64,000 nt of DNA from positions 28,745 to 92,744 of the forward strand of contig NZ_MKVV01000047.1 of assembly GCF_001899645.1 (NCBI RefSeq), in the 5' to 3' direction. Origin of the DNA: Pseudonocardia sp. 73-21. Its GTDB lineage: Bacteria; Actinomycetota; Actinomycetes; Mycobacteriales; Pseudonocardiaceae. Both the position numbers and the translations under genes were made by a program. Under the pieces are notes generated by a model that saw nothing but the letters and a program-made list of their open reading frames with translations, was not told the origin of the DNA and searched no databases. How positions within the stretch are numbered: position 1 is the first letter of the stretch; each line of letters starts with the position of its first letter. Of the stretch, positions 8,077 through 16,655 are shown one piece after another.

Positions 8077-9015
8077 GTGACGAGCAGGAGCCTGGCCATC
8101 GGGCTGGACATCGGCGGTACGAAGATCGCGGGGGCGGTGGTCGACGGGACCGGCGCCGTGCTCACGGAGATCACGGAGCCGACGCCGGAGGAGTCCGACG
8201 CCGGTTCCGTGACCGCCGTTCTCGTCGACATGATCGGACGGCTGCGGGCCGCGCACGAGGTCGTCACCATCGGGGTCGGTGCCGCCGGGATCGTCGAGTG
8301 GCCGGTCGGCACGACGCTGTGGGCCCCCAACAACGCCTACCGCGACTGGCCCGTGCGCGAGCACCTCGAGAAGATCACGGACCTGCCCGTCGTGGTCGAC
8401 AACGACGCCAACGTCGCCGCCCTCGCCGAGGCCCGTCTGGGCGAGCCCTATCCGAACATGGTGCTGGTCACCGTGGGTACCGGCATCGGCGGCGGCCTCG
8501 TGATGAACGGCGAGATCTACCGCGGCCCCACCGGTCGCGGCGCCGAGCTGGGCCACATCATCCTCAACCCCGACGGCCCGCGCTGCGGCTGCGGCAACCA
8601 CGGCTGCTTCGAGGCGTACGCGTCGGGCACGGCGCTGACCCGGATGGGCCGCGACGCCGCCGACGACGACCCCGATGGCCTCATCGCGCGGTTGGGTGCG
8701 GGCGATGTCACGGGTCGCACGGTGGTCGAGGCCGTCGAGCAGGGCGACGAGACCGCCAAGGCCCTGTTCGCGCGGTTGGGTCGGTGGCTCGGCGTCGGGA
8801 TCGCGTCACTCGCCAACATCTTCGAGGTCGACGCCGTGGTCGTCGGCGGTGGGCTCGTCGAGACCGGTGACCTGCTGCTGGCGCCCGCCCGGGCCGCGGC
8901 GCGCGAGTACGCCTACGCCCCGACGGCCCGCGGCATCCCGCCGATCGTGCCCGCGACGTTCGGCGGGGACGCCGGCAAGATCGGCGCGGCCCTCCTGGCC
9001 CTCGACCACATCTGA
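8077..9015 (+). CDS. glk: ROK-family glucokinase
   Basis: A 312-residue cytosolic sugar kinase, expected to phosphorylate glucose with ATP (or polyphosphate). It has the ROK ATP-binding DIGGTKIAGAVV loop near residue 10, VVDNDANVAALAEARLG with the catalytic Asp, GTGIGGGL, and the ROK signature with the zinc-binding cluster G-H-x(10)-C-x-C-G-x(2)-G-C (GHIILNPDGPRCGCGNHGC). Length and motif order fit actinobacterial glucokinases. The GTG at 8077 is the natural start; an AAGCGGGGATGAG stretch lies upstream. It is divergent from the DoxX gene, with 71 bp between. Other ROK sugar kinases (fructokinase, NAGK) are possible, but the zinc motif and overall pattern favour Glk. Confidence 0.9.
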   Translation: MTSRSLAIGLDIGGTKIAGAVVDGTGAVLTEITEPTPEESDAGSVTAVLVDMIGRLRAAHEVVTIGVGAAGIVEWPVGTTLWAPNNAYRDWPVREHLEKITDLPVVVDNDANVAALAEARLGEPYPNMVLVTVGTGIGGGLVMNGEIYRGPTGRGAELGHIILNPDGPRCGCGNHGCFEAYASGTALTRMGRDAADDDPDGLIARLGAGDVTGRTVVEAVEQGDETAKALFARLGRWLGVGIASLANIFEVDAVVVGGGLVETGDLLLAPARAAAREYAYAPTARGIPPIVPATFGGDAGKIGAALLALDHI

Positions 9016-9059
9016 TCCCACCCGGCGGGTTCGCCATCCGGCGCCCGAGGTGTCGTGAT

Positions 9060-9240
9060 CCCGCCGGACGACCCGTCGACAGGATCGCGAACTCACGCGG
9101 CGGAATCGCGAACTCGCCGCGTGGGATGGCGAACTCGCACGCCGGGACCCCGACTCGCGCGCACGCAGACCCCGACTCGCGCACGTCCTCACCGCGACTC
9201 GCGCGCACCTCGAGCCCGACTCGCGGGGCCGGGCGGGGGC
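9060..9240. repeat. Cluster of degenerate ACTCGCG-containing intergenic repeats
   Basis: The intergenic stretch between glk and the phoD-like gene holds a run of short degenerate copies built on GACTCGCG or GAACTCGC (for example GATCGCGAACTCACGCGGCG and CCCCGACTCGCGCGCACG). The copies begin roughly every 15-25 bp. The same core appears at 40396-40440 and, in the opposite orientation, inside the kinase linker at 29129-29200. No coding potential or strong hairpin explains it. Confidence 0.6.
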
Positions 9241-9264
9241 GGTGCGCCCGGTAGGGTGAGGGAC

Positions 9265-10935
9265 GTGTCACTCGTTCTCGGGCCTGTCCTGCGTCACGTC
9301 GGCGAGACCACCGCGCAGGTGTGGGTGCAGACCGAGGCAGCCGGGTCCGTCACGGTCCTGGGGTGCACGGCCCGCACCTTCGAGGTCGCCGGCCACCACT
9401 ACGCACTCGTTCCCGTCACGGGGCTGGAGCCCGACTCCGTCACCCCCTACGACGTGCGGTTCGACGGCGAGCAGGTGTGGCCGCTCCCGGCGAGCCCGTT
9501 CCCGGGCTGCCTGATCCGCACCCGCGGGCCGAAGGCCGGCGAGCACACGCGGATGATCTTCGGGTCGTGCCGCTACCCCAAGGTCGCCGACCCGAAGCTG
9601 TCCCGCGAGCTCGGCCTGGACGCGCTCGACGTCTACGCCGCGCGGATGGTCCACCGGCCCGTCGACGAGTGGCCCGACGCGCTGCTGCTGCTGGGCGACC
9701 AGGTCTACGCCGACGAGCTGACGCCGCAGAACCGCCGCCGCATCGCCGGGCGGCGCGGCCGGCACCCGGACTGGCCCGACGACGAGATCGTCGGCTTCGA
9801 CGAGTACGTCGGCCTCTACGACGACTCGTGGAAGGACCCGGAGGTGCGCTGGCTGATGTCGAGCGTGCCCACCGCGATGATCTTCGACGACCACGACGTG
9901 CGCGACGACTGGAACACCTCCGCCGCCTGGCGCGCCGAGATGAACGAGACCACCTGGTGGCGCACGCGCATCCGGTCGGCGCTCGCGTCGTACTGGGTCT
10001 ACCAGCACATCGGCAACCTCTCCCCCGACGAGCTCGCCGCCGATCCCGACTACCGCAAGGTCGTCGAGCACGAGGGCGACACGTGGCCGCTGCTGCAGGA
10101 GATCGCCGACCGCGCCGACGCCGAGACCGACGGTGCGAAGGGCGTGCGGTTCAGCTTCCGGTGGGACATCGGCCGCAACCGGCTGCTGATGATCGACTCC
10201 CGCAACGGCCGCATCCTCGACGGCGACGAGCACCTGATGCTGGGCGACCCGGAGTTCCGCTGGCTCGAGGAGCAGACCGCCGCGCCCGGCGCGATCGACC
10301 ACCTCGTCCTCGGCACGTCCGTGCCCTGGCTGCTGCCGCACGCGATCGGCGACCTGGAGACGGTCAACGAGATCGCCGCGGCCAAGCCGGGCCGCGCGGG
10401 GAAGCTCGGCGAGTCGGTCCGGCAGATCGCCGACCTCGAGCACTGGTCCGCGTTCCGGGTGTCGTTCGACCGGCTCGCCGCCATGATCGAACGGGCCGCC
10501 GGGAGCGGGCTCGCCACCGTCAACGTCCTGTCCGGGGACGTCCACCACAGCTACGCCGCCCGCGCGGAGATGTCCGGGGACGCCGCCGTCCACCAGCTCA
10601 CCTGCTCCCCCGTGCACAACAAGATGGACTGGTACGTGAAACCCGGGTTCCGGCTGGCCTGGTCGCGCGGGGCCAAGCGGTTCGCCGAGCGCTGGTCGCT
10701 GCGCGCCGGCGCCCCGCCCAAGCCCGTCACGTGGAAGAGGCTCGCCGGACCGCTGTTCGGCAACACCATCGCCACCCTCGACCTCGACGGACGCACCGCG
10801 CAGGTGTTCTTCGAGCAGCCCGTGTCCTCGGCCGCGCTGGTCGAGAAGGAGCGCCTGGAGCTGACATCACGGCGGACCACGATCACGGCCCCCGTCCCTG
10901 CCGCCCCACCGGTCGAGGAGAACTCGGCATCATGA
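9265..10935 (+). CDS. PhoD-type alkaline phosphatase / phosphodiesterase family protein
   Basis: A 556-residue metallophosphoesterase of the PhoD-like family. The GTG at 9265 follows GGTGAGGGAC; upstream in-frame codons run through the repeat region and are unlikely to be translated. An N-terminal fibronectin-like region (VLRHVGETTAQVWVQT) is followed by the catalytic domain: FGSCRYPK, LLLGDQVYADE with metal-binding Asp, MIFDDHDVRDDWN, and a late SGDVHHSYAA. These are the metal-binding motifs of the family. No Tat or Sec signal is seen, so it is probably cytoplasmic, unlike classical secreted PhoD. It overlaps the following acetyltransferase by ATGA, so the two are co-translated. Substrate unknown; it hydrolyses phosphate esters by family analogy. 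Confidence 0.85.
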   Translation: MSLVLGPVLRHVGETTAQVWVQTEAAGSVTVLGCTARTFEVAGHHYALVPVTGLEPDSVTPYDVRFDGEQVWPLPASPFPGCLIRTRGPKAGEHTRMIFGSCRYPKVADPKLSRELGLDALDVYAARMVHRPVDEWPDALLLLGDQVYADELTPQNRRRIAGRRGRHPDWPDDEIVGFDEYVGLYDDSWKDPEVRWLMSSVPTAMIFDDHDVRDDWNTSAAWRAEMNETTWWRTRIRSALASYWVYQHIGNLSPDELAADPDYRKVVEHEGDTWPLLQEIADRADAETDGAKGVRFSFRWDIGRNRLLMIDSRNGRILDGDEHLMLGDPEFRWLEEQTAAPGAIDHLVLGTSVPWLLPHAIGDLETVNEIAAAKPGRAGKLGESVRQIADLEHWSAFRVSFDRLAAMIERAAGSGLATVNVLSGDVHHSYAARAEMSGDAAVHQLTCSPVHNKMDWYVKPGFRLAWSRGAKRFAERWSLRAGAPPKPVTWKRLAGPLFGNTIATLDLDGRTAQVFFEQPVSSAALVEKERLELTSRRTTITAPVPAAPPVEENSAS

Positions 10936-11438
10936 ACGACCTCGGCCCCATCGCCGGACAGACCGTCGTCCTGCGGCCCAGCAGCGCCGCGCACGTGCCG
11001 CAGTTCATGGAGATCCTCGGCCACCCGGACATCGCCAAGTGGTGGGGCGGCTACGACCTGGAGCGCGTCCGGCGCGAGCTGCTCGGCCCGCAGGGCTACG
11101 CGATCGAGTTGGCCGGCGAGGTGGTCGGGCTGATCATCTACCGCGAGGAGCTCGACCCCGACCACCGCCACGCCGCGATGGACCTCGCCCTGCACCCCGA
11201 CCAGCAGGCCCAGGGCCTGGGCTGCGACGCGATGCGCGCGATGGCCCGGTTCCTGTTCCGCACCCGCGGCCACCACCGCGTGGTGATCGACCCGGCCGCG
11301 CACAACGAGCGGGCCATCCGCAGCTGCGGCCGCGCCGGGTTCCGGCCGGTGGGCATCATGCGCCGCTACGAGCGCTCCGCCGACGGCCAGTGGCACGACG
11401 GGCTGCTCATGGACCTGCTGGTCGAGGACCTGCGCTGA
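10932..11438 (+). CDS. GNAT acetyltransferase, AAC(6')-like
   Basis: A 168-residue GNAT protein starting in a 4-bp ATGA overlap with the phosphatase. VVLRPSSAAHVPQFMEILGHPDIAKWWGGYD, with a tryptophan pair and an early 'P.I..WW' pattern, resembles the aminoglycoside 6'-N-acetyltransferase / MbtK-like branch. DLALHPDQQAQGLGCDAMRAMARFLF contains the acetyl-CoA-binding Q/R-x-x-G-x-G/A region, followed by the conserved NERAIRSCGRAGFRPVG segment. It transfers an acyl group from CoA to an amine; whether the acceptor is a drug, lysine or polyamine cannot be told from sequence. Context gives no resistance island, so a housekeeping role is at least as likely as drug resistance. Confidence 0.8.
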   Translation: MNDLGPIAGQTVVLRPSSAAHVPQFMEILGHPDIAKWWGGYDLERVRRELLGPQGYAIELAGEVVGLIIYREELDPDHRHAAMDLALHPDQQAQGLGCDAMRAMARFLFRTRGHHRVVIDPAAHNERAIRSCGRAGFRPVGIMRRYERSADGQWHDGLLMDLLVEDLR

Positions 11439-11440
11439 CC

Positions 11441-11650
11441 CGCGCCTCGTCGGCGTGCGCGGCCGGCCCGCGCACGATGAGGTCCAGACCGAACGCGAAG
11501 CGTCGTCGCTGTCACCCTGGGTGAGCACGGGCCCGAGCGCGGCCGTCACCGGGAACCGGTCGGCGGGCAGCTGCGCGAAGTACCGGAACACCCGGGCGTA
11601 GTACTCACCGGGATCGCCGCCGTCGCGCTGCAGGTCGACGTGCTCCGCGG
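11441..11650 (-). pseudogene. Remnant of a TetR-family regulator, C-terminal end
   Basis: On the minus strand, a reading frame with VDLQRDGGDPGEYYARVFRYFAQLPADRF leads to VTAALGPVLTQGDSD. After a frameshift near 11505, RRFAFGLDLIVRGPAAHADEAR follows. This is the typical last helix pair of a TetR C-terminal domain (FxFGLDxxxxG). No helix-turn-helix or start remains; upstream the sequence turns directly into a piece of a transporter on the other strand. The frameshift and missing N-terminus show decay. Confidence 0.55.
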
Positions 11651-11913
11651 TCTCGATGGCGGTGGCCGGGGCGCTGCCGATGGTCGGCTCCGCGTCCGGG
11701 GTGCTCAACGCCGACCCGCAGCTCGGCGGAGCGGCGGCCATCGCGGTGCCGGGCACCGCGTTCTTCCAGCTCGTCGACGCCGGCGACCCGCTGGGCGCAT
11801 CCGAGGCGGTGCTCCGGACGACGTGCGGGCTGGTCCTGCTGACGGCGGCGCCGGCCTTCCTGCTCCCCCGCCGCGCCCGCCCCGCGGACGCGGCGGAGAC
11901 GGTCGCTCAGTAG
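11650..11913 (+). pseudogene. Remnant of a DHA2-type MFS transporter, C-terminal end
   Basis: About 86 codons ending at 11913 read MVGSASGVLNADPQLGGAAA, then IAVPGTAFF and a final hydrophobic helix before a basic/acidic tail. This matches the last two membrane helices of EmrB/QacA-type drug exporters. The other twelve helices are absent. It abuts the TetR remnant at about 11650 in a head-to-head arrangement, so the pair is probably what is left of a divergent regulator-exporter unit after an internal deletion. The end overlaps the 3' end of the following minus-strand gene by 7 bp. Confidence 0.55.
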
Positions 11914-12626
11914 CCGGTGCGCTCCAGCCACTGCGTCCAGGTCTTCTCGTCGCCGAGGACCTGGACGTCGTGCGTGCGGCGCACCGCGGCCAGCAGGAGC
12001 TCCACAGCCGTGCCGCGCACGGCGGCGTCGCCCTTGCCGTGGCCGTGCTCCCAGGTGACGTGATCGGCCGCGCCCCGGATCATCCACTCGCCGCCCGCCC
12101 CGGCGTCGGTGGCGTGCAGGTGCAGCGTGGCGCCGGCGTCGAGGACGGACGGGCGGGCCGTCACGAGATCCAACCACTCCGACAGCCCGTCGGCGGCCAG
12201 CTCGGGGGTCAGGTCGACCGGCACGCCCAGGGCGAGAGCGGCGTCGGCCCGGTGCACCGTCTCCTCGTGCAGGCGCCGCCGGATCCACCACGAGGCGGGC
12301 TTCGGACCGGTGAACGTCCAGATCGGGACGTCGGCGCCGGTGGCCGTCACCGCGTCGATCACATCGGCGGCGCACTCGTGCAGCCACTCCACGACGTCCC
12401 CGAGCGGCTTCCCACCCGCGACGGTGCGGGGATCGGCGGCCTGCGTGGCCCGCTCGCGCACCATCGTGGCCGCCCACCGGTGCCCCCGCCCGACGTGCCG
12501 GACGAGCTGCTGCAGCGTCCAGTCCGGGCAGGTGGGGATCGGCGTCGCGGGGTCGGCGTCGCGGGTCAGTTCACCGAGGAGGCGGTTCTGCTCGATCAGG
12601 GCGGCTGCGTAGTCCACGCGTGGCAC
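11907..12626 (-). CDS. Maleylpyruvate isomerase / DinB-like family protein (mycothiol-dependent type)
   Basis: A 239-residue protein of the MDMPI family. GTG 12626 is chosen because GGAAGG lies eight bases upstream; GTG 12617 is too far. The N-terminal helix bundle has CPDWTLQQLVRHVGRGHRW, with the conserved His that binds zinc in this family. Further metal-site candidates are the His in LHECAADV and in RRRLHEETVHRADA; the last is the HxxxxHR motif typical of actinobacterial members. The C-terminal domain (AVELLLAAVRRTH) matches the MDMPI C-domain. Family enzymes use mycothiol as thiol cofactor; the true substrate here is unknown. It stands alone between remnants. Confidence 0.85.
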   Translation of the reverse strand: MPRVDYAAALIEQNRLLGELTRDADPATPIPTCPDWTLQQLVRHVGRGHRWAATMVRERATQAADPRTVAGGKPLGDVVEWLHECAADVIDAVTATGADVPIWTFTGPKPASWWIRRRLHEETVHRADAALALGVPVDLTPELAADGLSEWLDLVTARPSVLDAGATLHLHATDAGAGGEWMIRGAADHVTWEHGHGKGDAAVRGTAVELLLAAVRRTHDVQVLGDEKTWTQWLERTGY

Positions 12627-12652
12627 GATAGCCGCCTTCCGGCCACCCGATA

Positions 12653-12972
12653 GTGGTGATCGACTCATCATTCGTCCTCGACGTCCGTGCCACCGTCGAG
12701 ACCCCAGCCAACCCCGTCGACGACGCGCGCGGCCGCGGCGCCGACACCGACGACCCGGCGATCGCAAGAACCCCGGCCGGTCCCATCGGCGGCACGCAGG
12801 ACCCCGACGGGGCCGCCACCGATCCCGCGTCACTGCCGCGCTTCCGAACGGGCTGCTGGCCGTGCAGGACGGGCCGATCACCCCCGCTGTGCTCACCGAC
12901 GGTGAACCCCGCCCGAACACCCACCTCGAGTTCCTCGACGCGGGCGTGGTGATCGGACGCCCGGGTGCATGA
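12653..12972 (+). pseudogene. Decayed 3-phytase-like gene (internally deleted)
   Basis: The first frame (12653 onward) contains VRATVETPANPVDD and, further on, ADTDDPAI, matching the N-terminal signature of beta-propeller phytases (VxATVETxxV...DDPAIW). A frame change near 12838 then gives LPNGLLAVQDG, the family's last-blade signature (GLLxVQDG), and ends HLEFLDAGVVIGRPGA at 12972. About 250 central residues are missing, so the gene has lost most of the propeller. Assignment rests on these two short matches. Confidence 0.5.
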
Positions 12973-13001
12973 CCCGCGGACGGATCGGGTAAGAAACGGG
13001 C

Positions 13002-13310
13002 ATGGCGCCTGAGACCCGCGAATGGTCGGTCCCCGCACCGGTTCGAACTCTGCTGTGGTGGCCCGCGATCTCGTTCGTGCTGGTCGTCGTCGATCCGGAG
13101 GCGGCCACCGGGGTGATCGTCGGGGCCGGGCTGGTACTGGCCCTGCTCGGCGGCCTCCTGGCCGCCGCGGCACGGCGGCTGACCCGCCGCAGGGAGGCGC
13201 TGGTGGCGCGCGAGACCACCATGGAGATTCCCCTGGCTGAGTTCTCCCTCGACGGCGATCTGCCCACCGCCCGCATCCCCCGCGTCCCCACCCAGCGGGA
13301 CGCCGCCTGA
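13002..13310 (+). CDS. Small membrane protein, unknown function
   Basis: A 102-residue protein starting at ATG 13002. It has two predicted membrane helices (LLWWPAISFVLVVV and VIVGAGLVLALLGGLLAAA), then a basic stretch (RRLTRRREALVARE) and a short acidic soluble tail. It lies in the same direction as icmF but 97 bp upstream of it, with a candidate operator between, so co-transcription is uncertain. No family recognised. Confidence 0.65.
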   Translation: MAPETREWSVPAPVRTLLWWPAISFVLVVVDPEAATGVIVGAGLVLALLGGLLAAAARRLTRRREALVARETTMEIPLAEFSLDGDLPTARIPRVPTQRDAA

Positions 13311-13342
13311 GAGCTTCCTCTCGCCGTTCCAGGTTCCCTTGT

Positions 13343-13361
13343 ACGTCCGATAGTAGGATGT
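13343..13361. promoter_or_regulatory. Candidate operator upstream of icmF
   Basis: ACGTCCGATAGTAGGATGT is an imperfect inverted repeat with ACGTCC/GGATGT arms around a 7-base centre, in the A/T-richer stretch 47 bp before the icmF start. Position and symmetry suggest a dimeric regulator (TetR or similar) site or an overlapping promoter. No cognate regulator is adjacent. Confidence 0.35.
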
Positions 13362-13407
13362 CATAGTAAATCCAGGGGCACGCGTCACGGCGAGAGGACA
13401 GACCGTC

Positions 13408-16400
13408 ATGGACCTGCACGTTCCCACCCACCCGGTGCGTTTCGTGACCGCCGCGAGCCTGTTCGACGGGCACGACGCCGCGATCAACATCATGCGGCGG
13501 ATCCTGCAGCGCCAGGGCGCCGAGGTGATCCACCTGGGCCACAACCGCTCGGTGGACGAGGTGGTGGCCGCCGCGATCCAGGAGGACGCGCAGGGCGTCG
13601 CCATCAGCTCGTACCAGGGCGGGCACGTCGAGTACTTCTCCTACCTGGTGGAACTGTTGCGCGAGCGCGGCGCGGGGCACGTGAAGGTCTACGGCGGGGG
13701 CGGCGGGGTGATCGTGCCGCGCGAGATCGACCTGCTGCACAGCCGCGGCGTCGCCCGCATCTTCTCCCCCGAGGACGGCCAGCACCTCGGCCTCCCGGGA
13801 ATGATCAACATCATGATCCGGGAGTGCGACGTCGACCTCGCCGACACTCCCCCGGCCTCGCTGGACGGCCTCTACACCGGCGAGCCGGCCACCCTGGCCC
13901 GGATGCTGACGCTGGCGGAAGCCGGACGACTGCCCGAGGGGCTCGACCTCACGCCCCGGCGCGAGGTGCCGGTCCTGGGGATCACGGGCACCGGTGGCTC
14001 GGGAAAGTCGTCGCTCACCGACGAGCTCGTGCGCCGCTTCCGCCTCGACCAGGAGGACAAGCTCCGCATCGCCGTGCTCGCGGTCGACCCCACCCGGCGC
14101 AAGGGCGGCGGAGCCCTGCTGGGCGACCGGATCCGGATGAACACCCTCGTCGGCGACCAGGTGTTCTTCCGGTCCATGGCCACCCGCTCCGACGACGGGC
14201 ACCTCCCCGAGCAGCTGGCCGACGTGCTGGCCGTGCTCAAGGCCGCGTCGTTCGACCTGGTGATCGTCGAGACGCCCGGCATCGGCCAGGGCGACGCCGC
14301 GATCGTGCCGTTCGTCGACCGCTCGCTGTACGTGATGACGCCGGAGTTCGGCGCCGCGTCGCAGCTCGAGAAGATCGACATGCTGGACTTCGCCGACGCC
14401 GTGGCCATCAACAAGTTCGAGCGCCGCGGCGCCGAGGACGCCCGCCGCGACGTGGGCCGTCAGCTCGTGCGCAACCGCGAGGCGTTCGGCGCAGGCTGGG
14501 AGGACATGCCCGTCTACGGCACGTCCGCGGCCACGTTCAACGACGACGGCGTCACCGCGCTCTACCAGCACCTCGTCGAGATCCTGGGCGAGAACGGGCT
14601 GGTGGCGGGCGAGGGCCGGCTGCCGCGGACTGACCGCAAGACGTCCTCCGAGCACGCCGCCGTCATCCCGGCGAACAAGACCCGGTACCTCGCCGACATC
14701 GCGGAGACCGTGCGGCGCTACCACGAGGCCACCGAGAAGCAGGTCGACGCGGCGCGCACCCGCCAGCACCTGCGCACCGCCCGGGAGCTGGTCGGCGAGG
14801 CCGTCGACGAGCAGCTGACGAAGGCCGAGAAGGCTCTCGCGCCGGAAGCGGCCGAGCTGCTCGACACGTGGGCCCAGGTGGTGGAGGACTACTCCGGCGA
14901 CGAGCTGGTCGTGACGATCCGCGACAAGGAGCTGCGCACCCAGCTCACGCGGGAGACGTTGTCGGGCAACAAGGTGCGCCGGGTGTCGCTGCCGCGCTTC
15001 ACCGAGGACGCCGACCTGCTGCGCTTCCTGCGCGACGAGAACCTTCCGGGCAGGTTCCCGTTCACCGCCGGGGTGTTCCCGTTCAAGCGCGAGGGCGAGG
15101 ACCCGGCGCGCATGTTCGCCGGCGAGGGCGACGCGTTCCGCACCAACCGCCGCTTCCAGCTCCTGTCGGCCGACTCCGACGCCAAGCGCCTGTCCACCGC
15201 GTTCGACTCCGTGACGCTGTACGGCCGCGACCCCGACACCCGTCCGGACGTCTACGGCAAGGTCGGTACGTCGGGTGTCTCGATCGCGACGCTCGAGGAC
15301 ATGAAGGTGCTCTACGGCGGGTTCGACCTGACCTCGCCGAGCACCTCGGTGTCGATGACGATCAACGGCCCGGCGCCCACGATCCTCGCGTTCTACCTCA
15401 ACACCGCCATCGACCAGACGCTGGAACGCTTCCGCGACGAGGAGGGCCGCGAGCCCGACGACGCCGAGCGCGAGGAGCTCACCGCGTTCACGCTCGCGAA
15501 CGTGCGCGGCACCGTTCAGGCCGACATCCTCAAGGAGGACCAGGGCCAGAACACCTGCATCTTCTCCACCGAGTTCAGCCTGCGGATGATGGCCGACATC
15601 CAGGAGTGGTTCATCCGCCACAAGGTGCGGAACTTCTACTCCGTCTCGATCTCCGGCTACCACATCGCCGAGGCCGGGGCGAACCCCATCAGCCAGCTCG
15701 CGTTCACGCTGTCCAACGGCTTCACGTTCGTCGAGAGCTACCTCGCGCGCGGCATGGACATCGACGACTTCGCGCCCAACCTGTCGTTCTTCTTCTCCAA
15801 CGGCATGGACGCCGAGTACTCGGTGATCGGCCGGGTGGCCCGCCGGATCTGGGCCGTCGCGATGCGGGAGCGCTACGGCGCCAACGAGCGGTCGCAGAAG
15901 CTCAAGTACCACGTGCAGACGTCCGGTCGGTCCCTGCACGCGCAGGAGATGAACTTCAACGACATCCGCACCACGCTCCAGGCGCTCTGCGCGCTCTACG
16001 ACAACGCGAACTCGCTGCACACGAACGCCTACGACGAGGCCGTGACGACCCCGACGGAGGAGTCGGTGCGGCGCGCGATGGCCATCCAGATGATCATCAA
16101 CAAGGAGTGGGGCCTCTCGATGAACGAGAACCCGCTCCAGGGTTCGTTCGTCATCGACGAGCTCACCGACCTCGTCGAGCAGGCCGTGCTGGCCGAGTTC
16201 GACCGCATCTCCGAGCGCGGCGGCGTGCTGGGCGCGATGGAGACCGGCTACCAGCGCGGCCGCATCCAGGACGAGTCGATGCTCTACGAGCACCGCAAGC
16301 ACGACGGCTCGCTGCCGATCGTCGGGGTGAACACGTTCGTCAAGCCCGAGTCGGACGTCTCGCCCACCGAGATCGAGCTCGCCCGCGCCACGGAGGAGGA

Positions 16401-16605
16401 GAAGAAGAGCCAGCTCGACCGGCTCGCCGACTTCCAGGGACGGCACTCCGACGACGCCCAGGAGGCGTTGCGCCGCCTGCAGGACGTGGCCACGGGCGAC
16501 GGCAACGTCTTCGACGAGCTGATGAAGGCGGCCCGGGTGTGCAGCCTGGGCCAGCTGACGGACGCGTTCTTCGAGGTGGGCGGGCAGTACCGGAGAAATA
16601 TGTAG
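13408..16605 (+). CDS. icmF: Fused isobutyryl-CoA mutase IcmF
   Basis: A 1065-residue adenosylcobalamin enzyme that rearranges isobutyryl-CoA and n-butyryl-CoA; some relatives accept pivalyl- or isovaleryl-CoA. Domain order is diagnostic. An N-terminal B12-binding domain contains the DGHDAA cobalt-ligand motif near residue 22. A MeaB-like G-protein chaperone domain has the P-loop GTGGSGKSS near residue 194, and ETPGIGQGD and NKFERRG follow. The C-terminal mutase barrel has [29 protein letters not shown] and MNENPLQGS. Length fits IcmF (about 1,060-1,090). Start ATG 13408 follows GAGAGGA. Substrate choice depends on two active-site positions that must be aligned to known IcmF/PCM proteins. It is probably monocistronic, and a perfect hairpin follows the stop. 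Confidence 0.95.
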   Translation: MDLHVPTHPVRFVTAASLFDGHDAAINIMRRILQRQGAEVIHLGHNRSVDEVVAAAIQEDAQGVAISSYQGGHVEYFSYLVELLRERGAGHVKVYGGGGGVIVPREIDLLHSRGVARIFSPEDGQHLGLPGMINIMIRECDVDLADTPPASLDGLYTGEPATLARMLTLAEAGRLPEGLDLTPRREVPVLGITGTGGSGKSSLTDELVRRFRLDQEDKLRIAVLAVDPTRRKGGGALLGDRIRMNTLVGDQVFFRSMATRSDDGHLPEQLADVLAVLKAASFDLVIVETPGIGQGDAAIVPFVDRSLYVMTPEFGAASQLEKIDMLDFADAVAINKFERRGAEDARRDVGRQLVRNREAFGAGWEDMPVYGTSAATFNDDGVTALYQHLVEILGENGLVAGEGRLPRTDRKTSSEHAAVIPANKTRYLADIAETVRRYHEATEKQVDAARTRQHLRTARELVGEAVDEQLTKAEKALAPEAAELLDTWAQVVEDYSGDELVVTIRDKELRTQLTRETLSGNKVRRVSLPRFTEDADLLRFLRDENLPGRFPFTAGVFPFKREGEDPARMFAGEGDAFRTNRRFQLLSADSDAKRLSTAFDSVTLYGRDPDTRPDVYGKVGTSGVSIATLEDMKVLYGGFDLTSPSTSVSMTINGPAPTILAFYLNTAIDQTLERFRDEEGREPDDAEREELTAFTLANVRGTVQADILKEDQGQNTCIFSTEFSLRMMADIQEWFIRHKVRNFYSVSISGYHIAEAGANPISQLAFTLSNGFTFVESYLARGMDIDDFAPNLSFFFSNGMDAEYSVIGRVARRIWAVAMRERYGANERSQKLKYHVQTSGRSLHAQEMNFNDIRTTLQALCALYDNANSLHTNAYDEAVTTPTEESVRRAMAIQMIINKEWGLSMNENPLQGSFVIDELTDLVEQAVLAEFDRISERGGVLGAMETGYQRGRIQDESMLYEHRKHDGSLPIVGVNTFVKPESDVSPTEIELARATEEEKKSQLDRLADFQGRHSDDAQEALRRLQDVATGDGNVFDELMKAARVCSLGQLTDAFFEVGGQYRRNM

Positions 16606-16608
16606 CTT

Positions 16609-16648
16609 GTGCGCGGATATCAGTGCCGGGGCACTGATATCCGCGCAC
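16609..16648. terminator. Bidirectional hairpin terminator after icmF
   Basis: GTGCGCGGATATCAGTGC (16609-16626) and its exact reverse complement (16631-16648) flank a CGGG loop, giving an 18-bp perfect stem with no U-tract. It lies between the convergent stops of icmF (16605) and the alpha/beta hydrolase (16656). U-less hairpins are common as terminators in actinobacteria. Confidence 0.8.
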
Positions 16649-16655
16649 GACCTGC

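Noticed and set aside
9055-9264. An N-terminal extension of the PhoD-like gene through the ACTCGCG repeats
   Set aside because: The extension would translate the repeat array into Arg/Pro/Thr-rich sequence. GTG 9265 has a ribosome site and begins exactly where similarity to the family starts.
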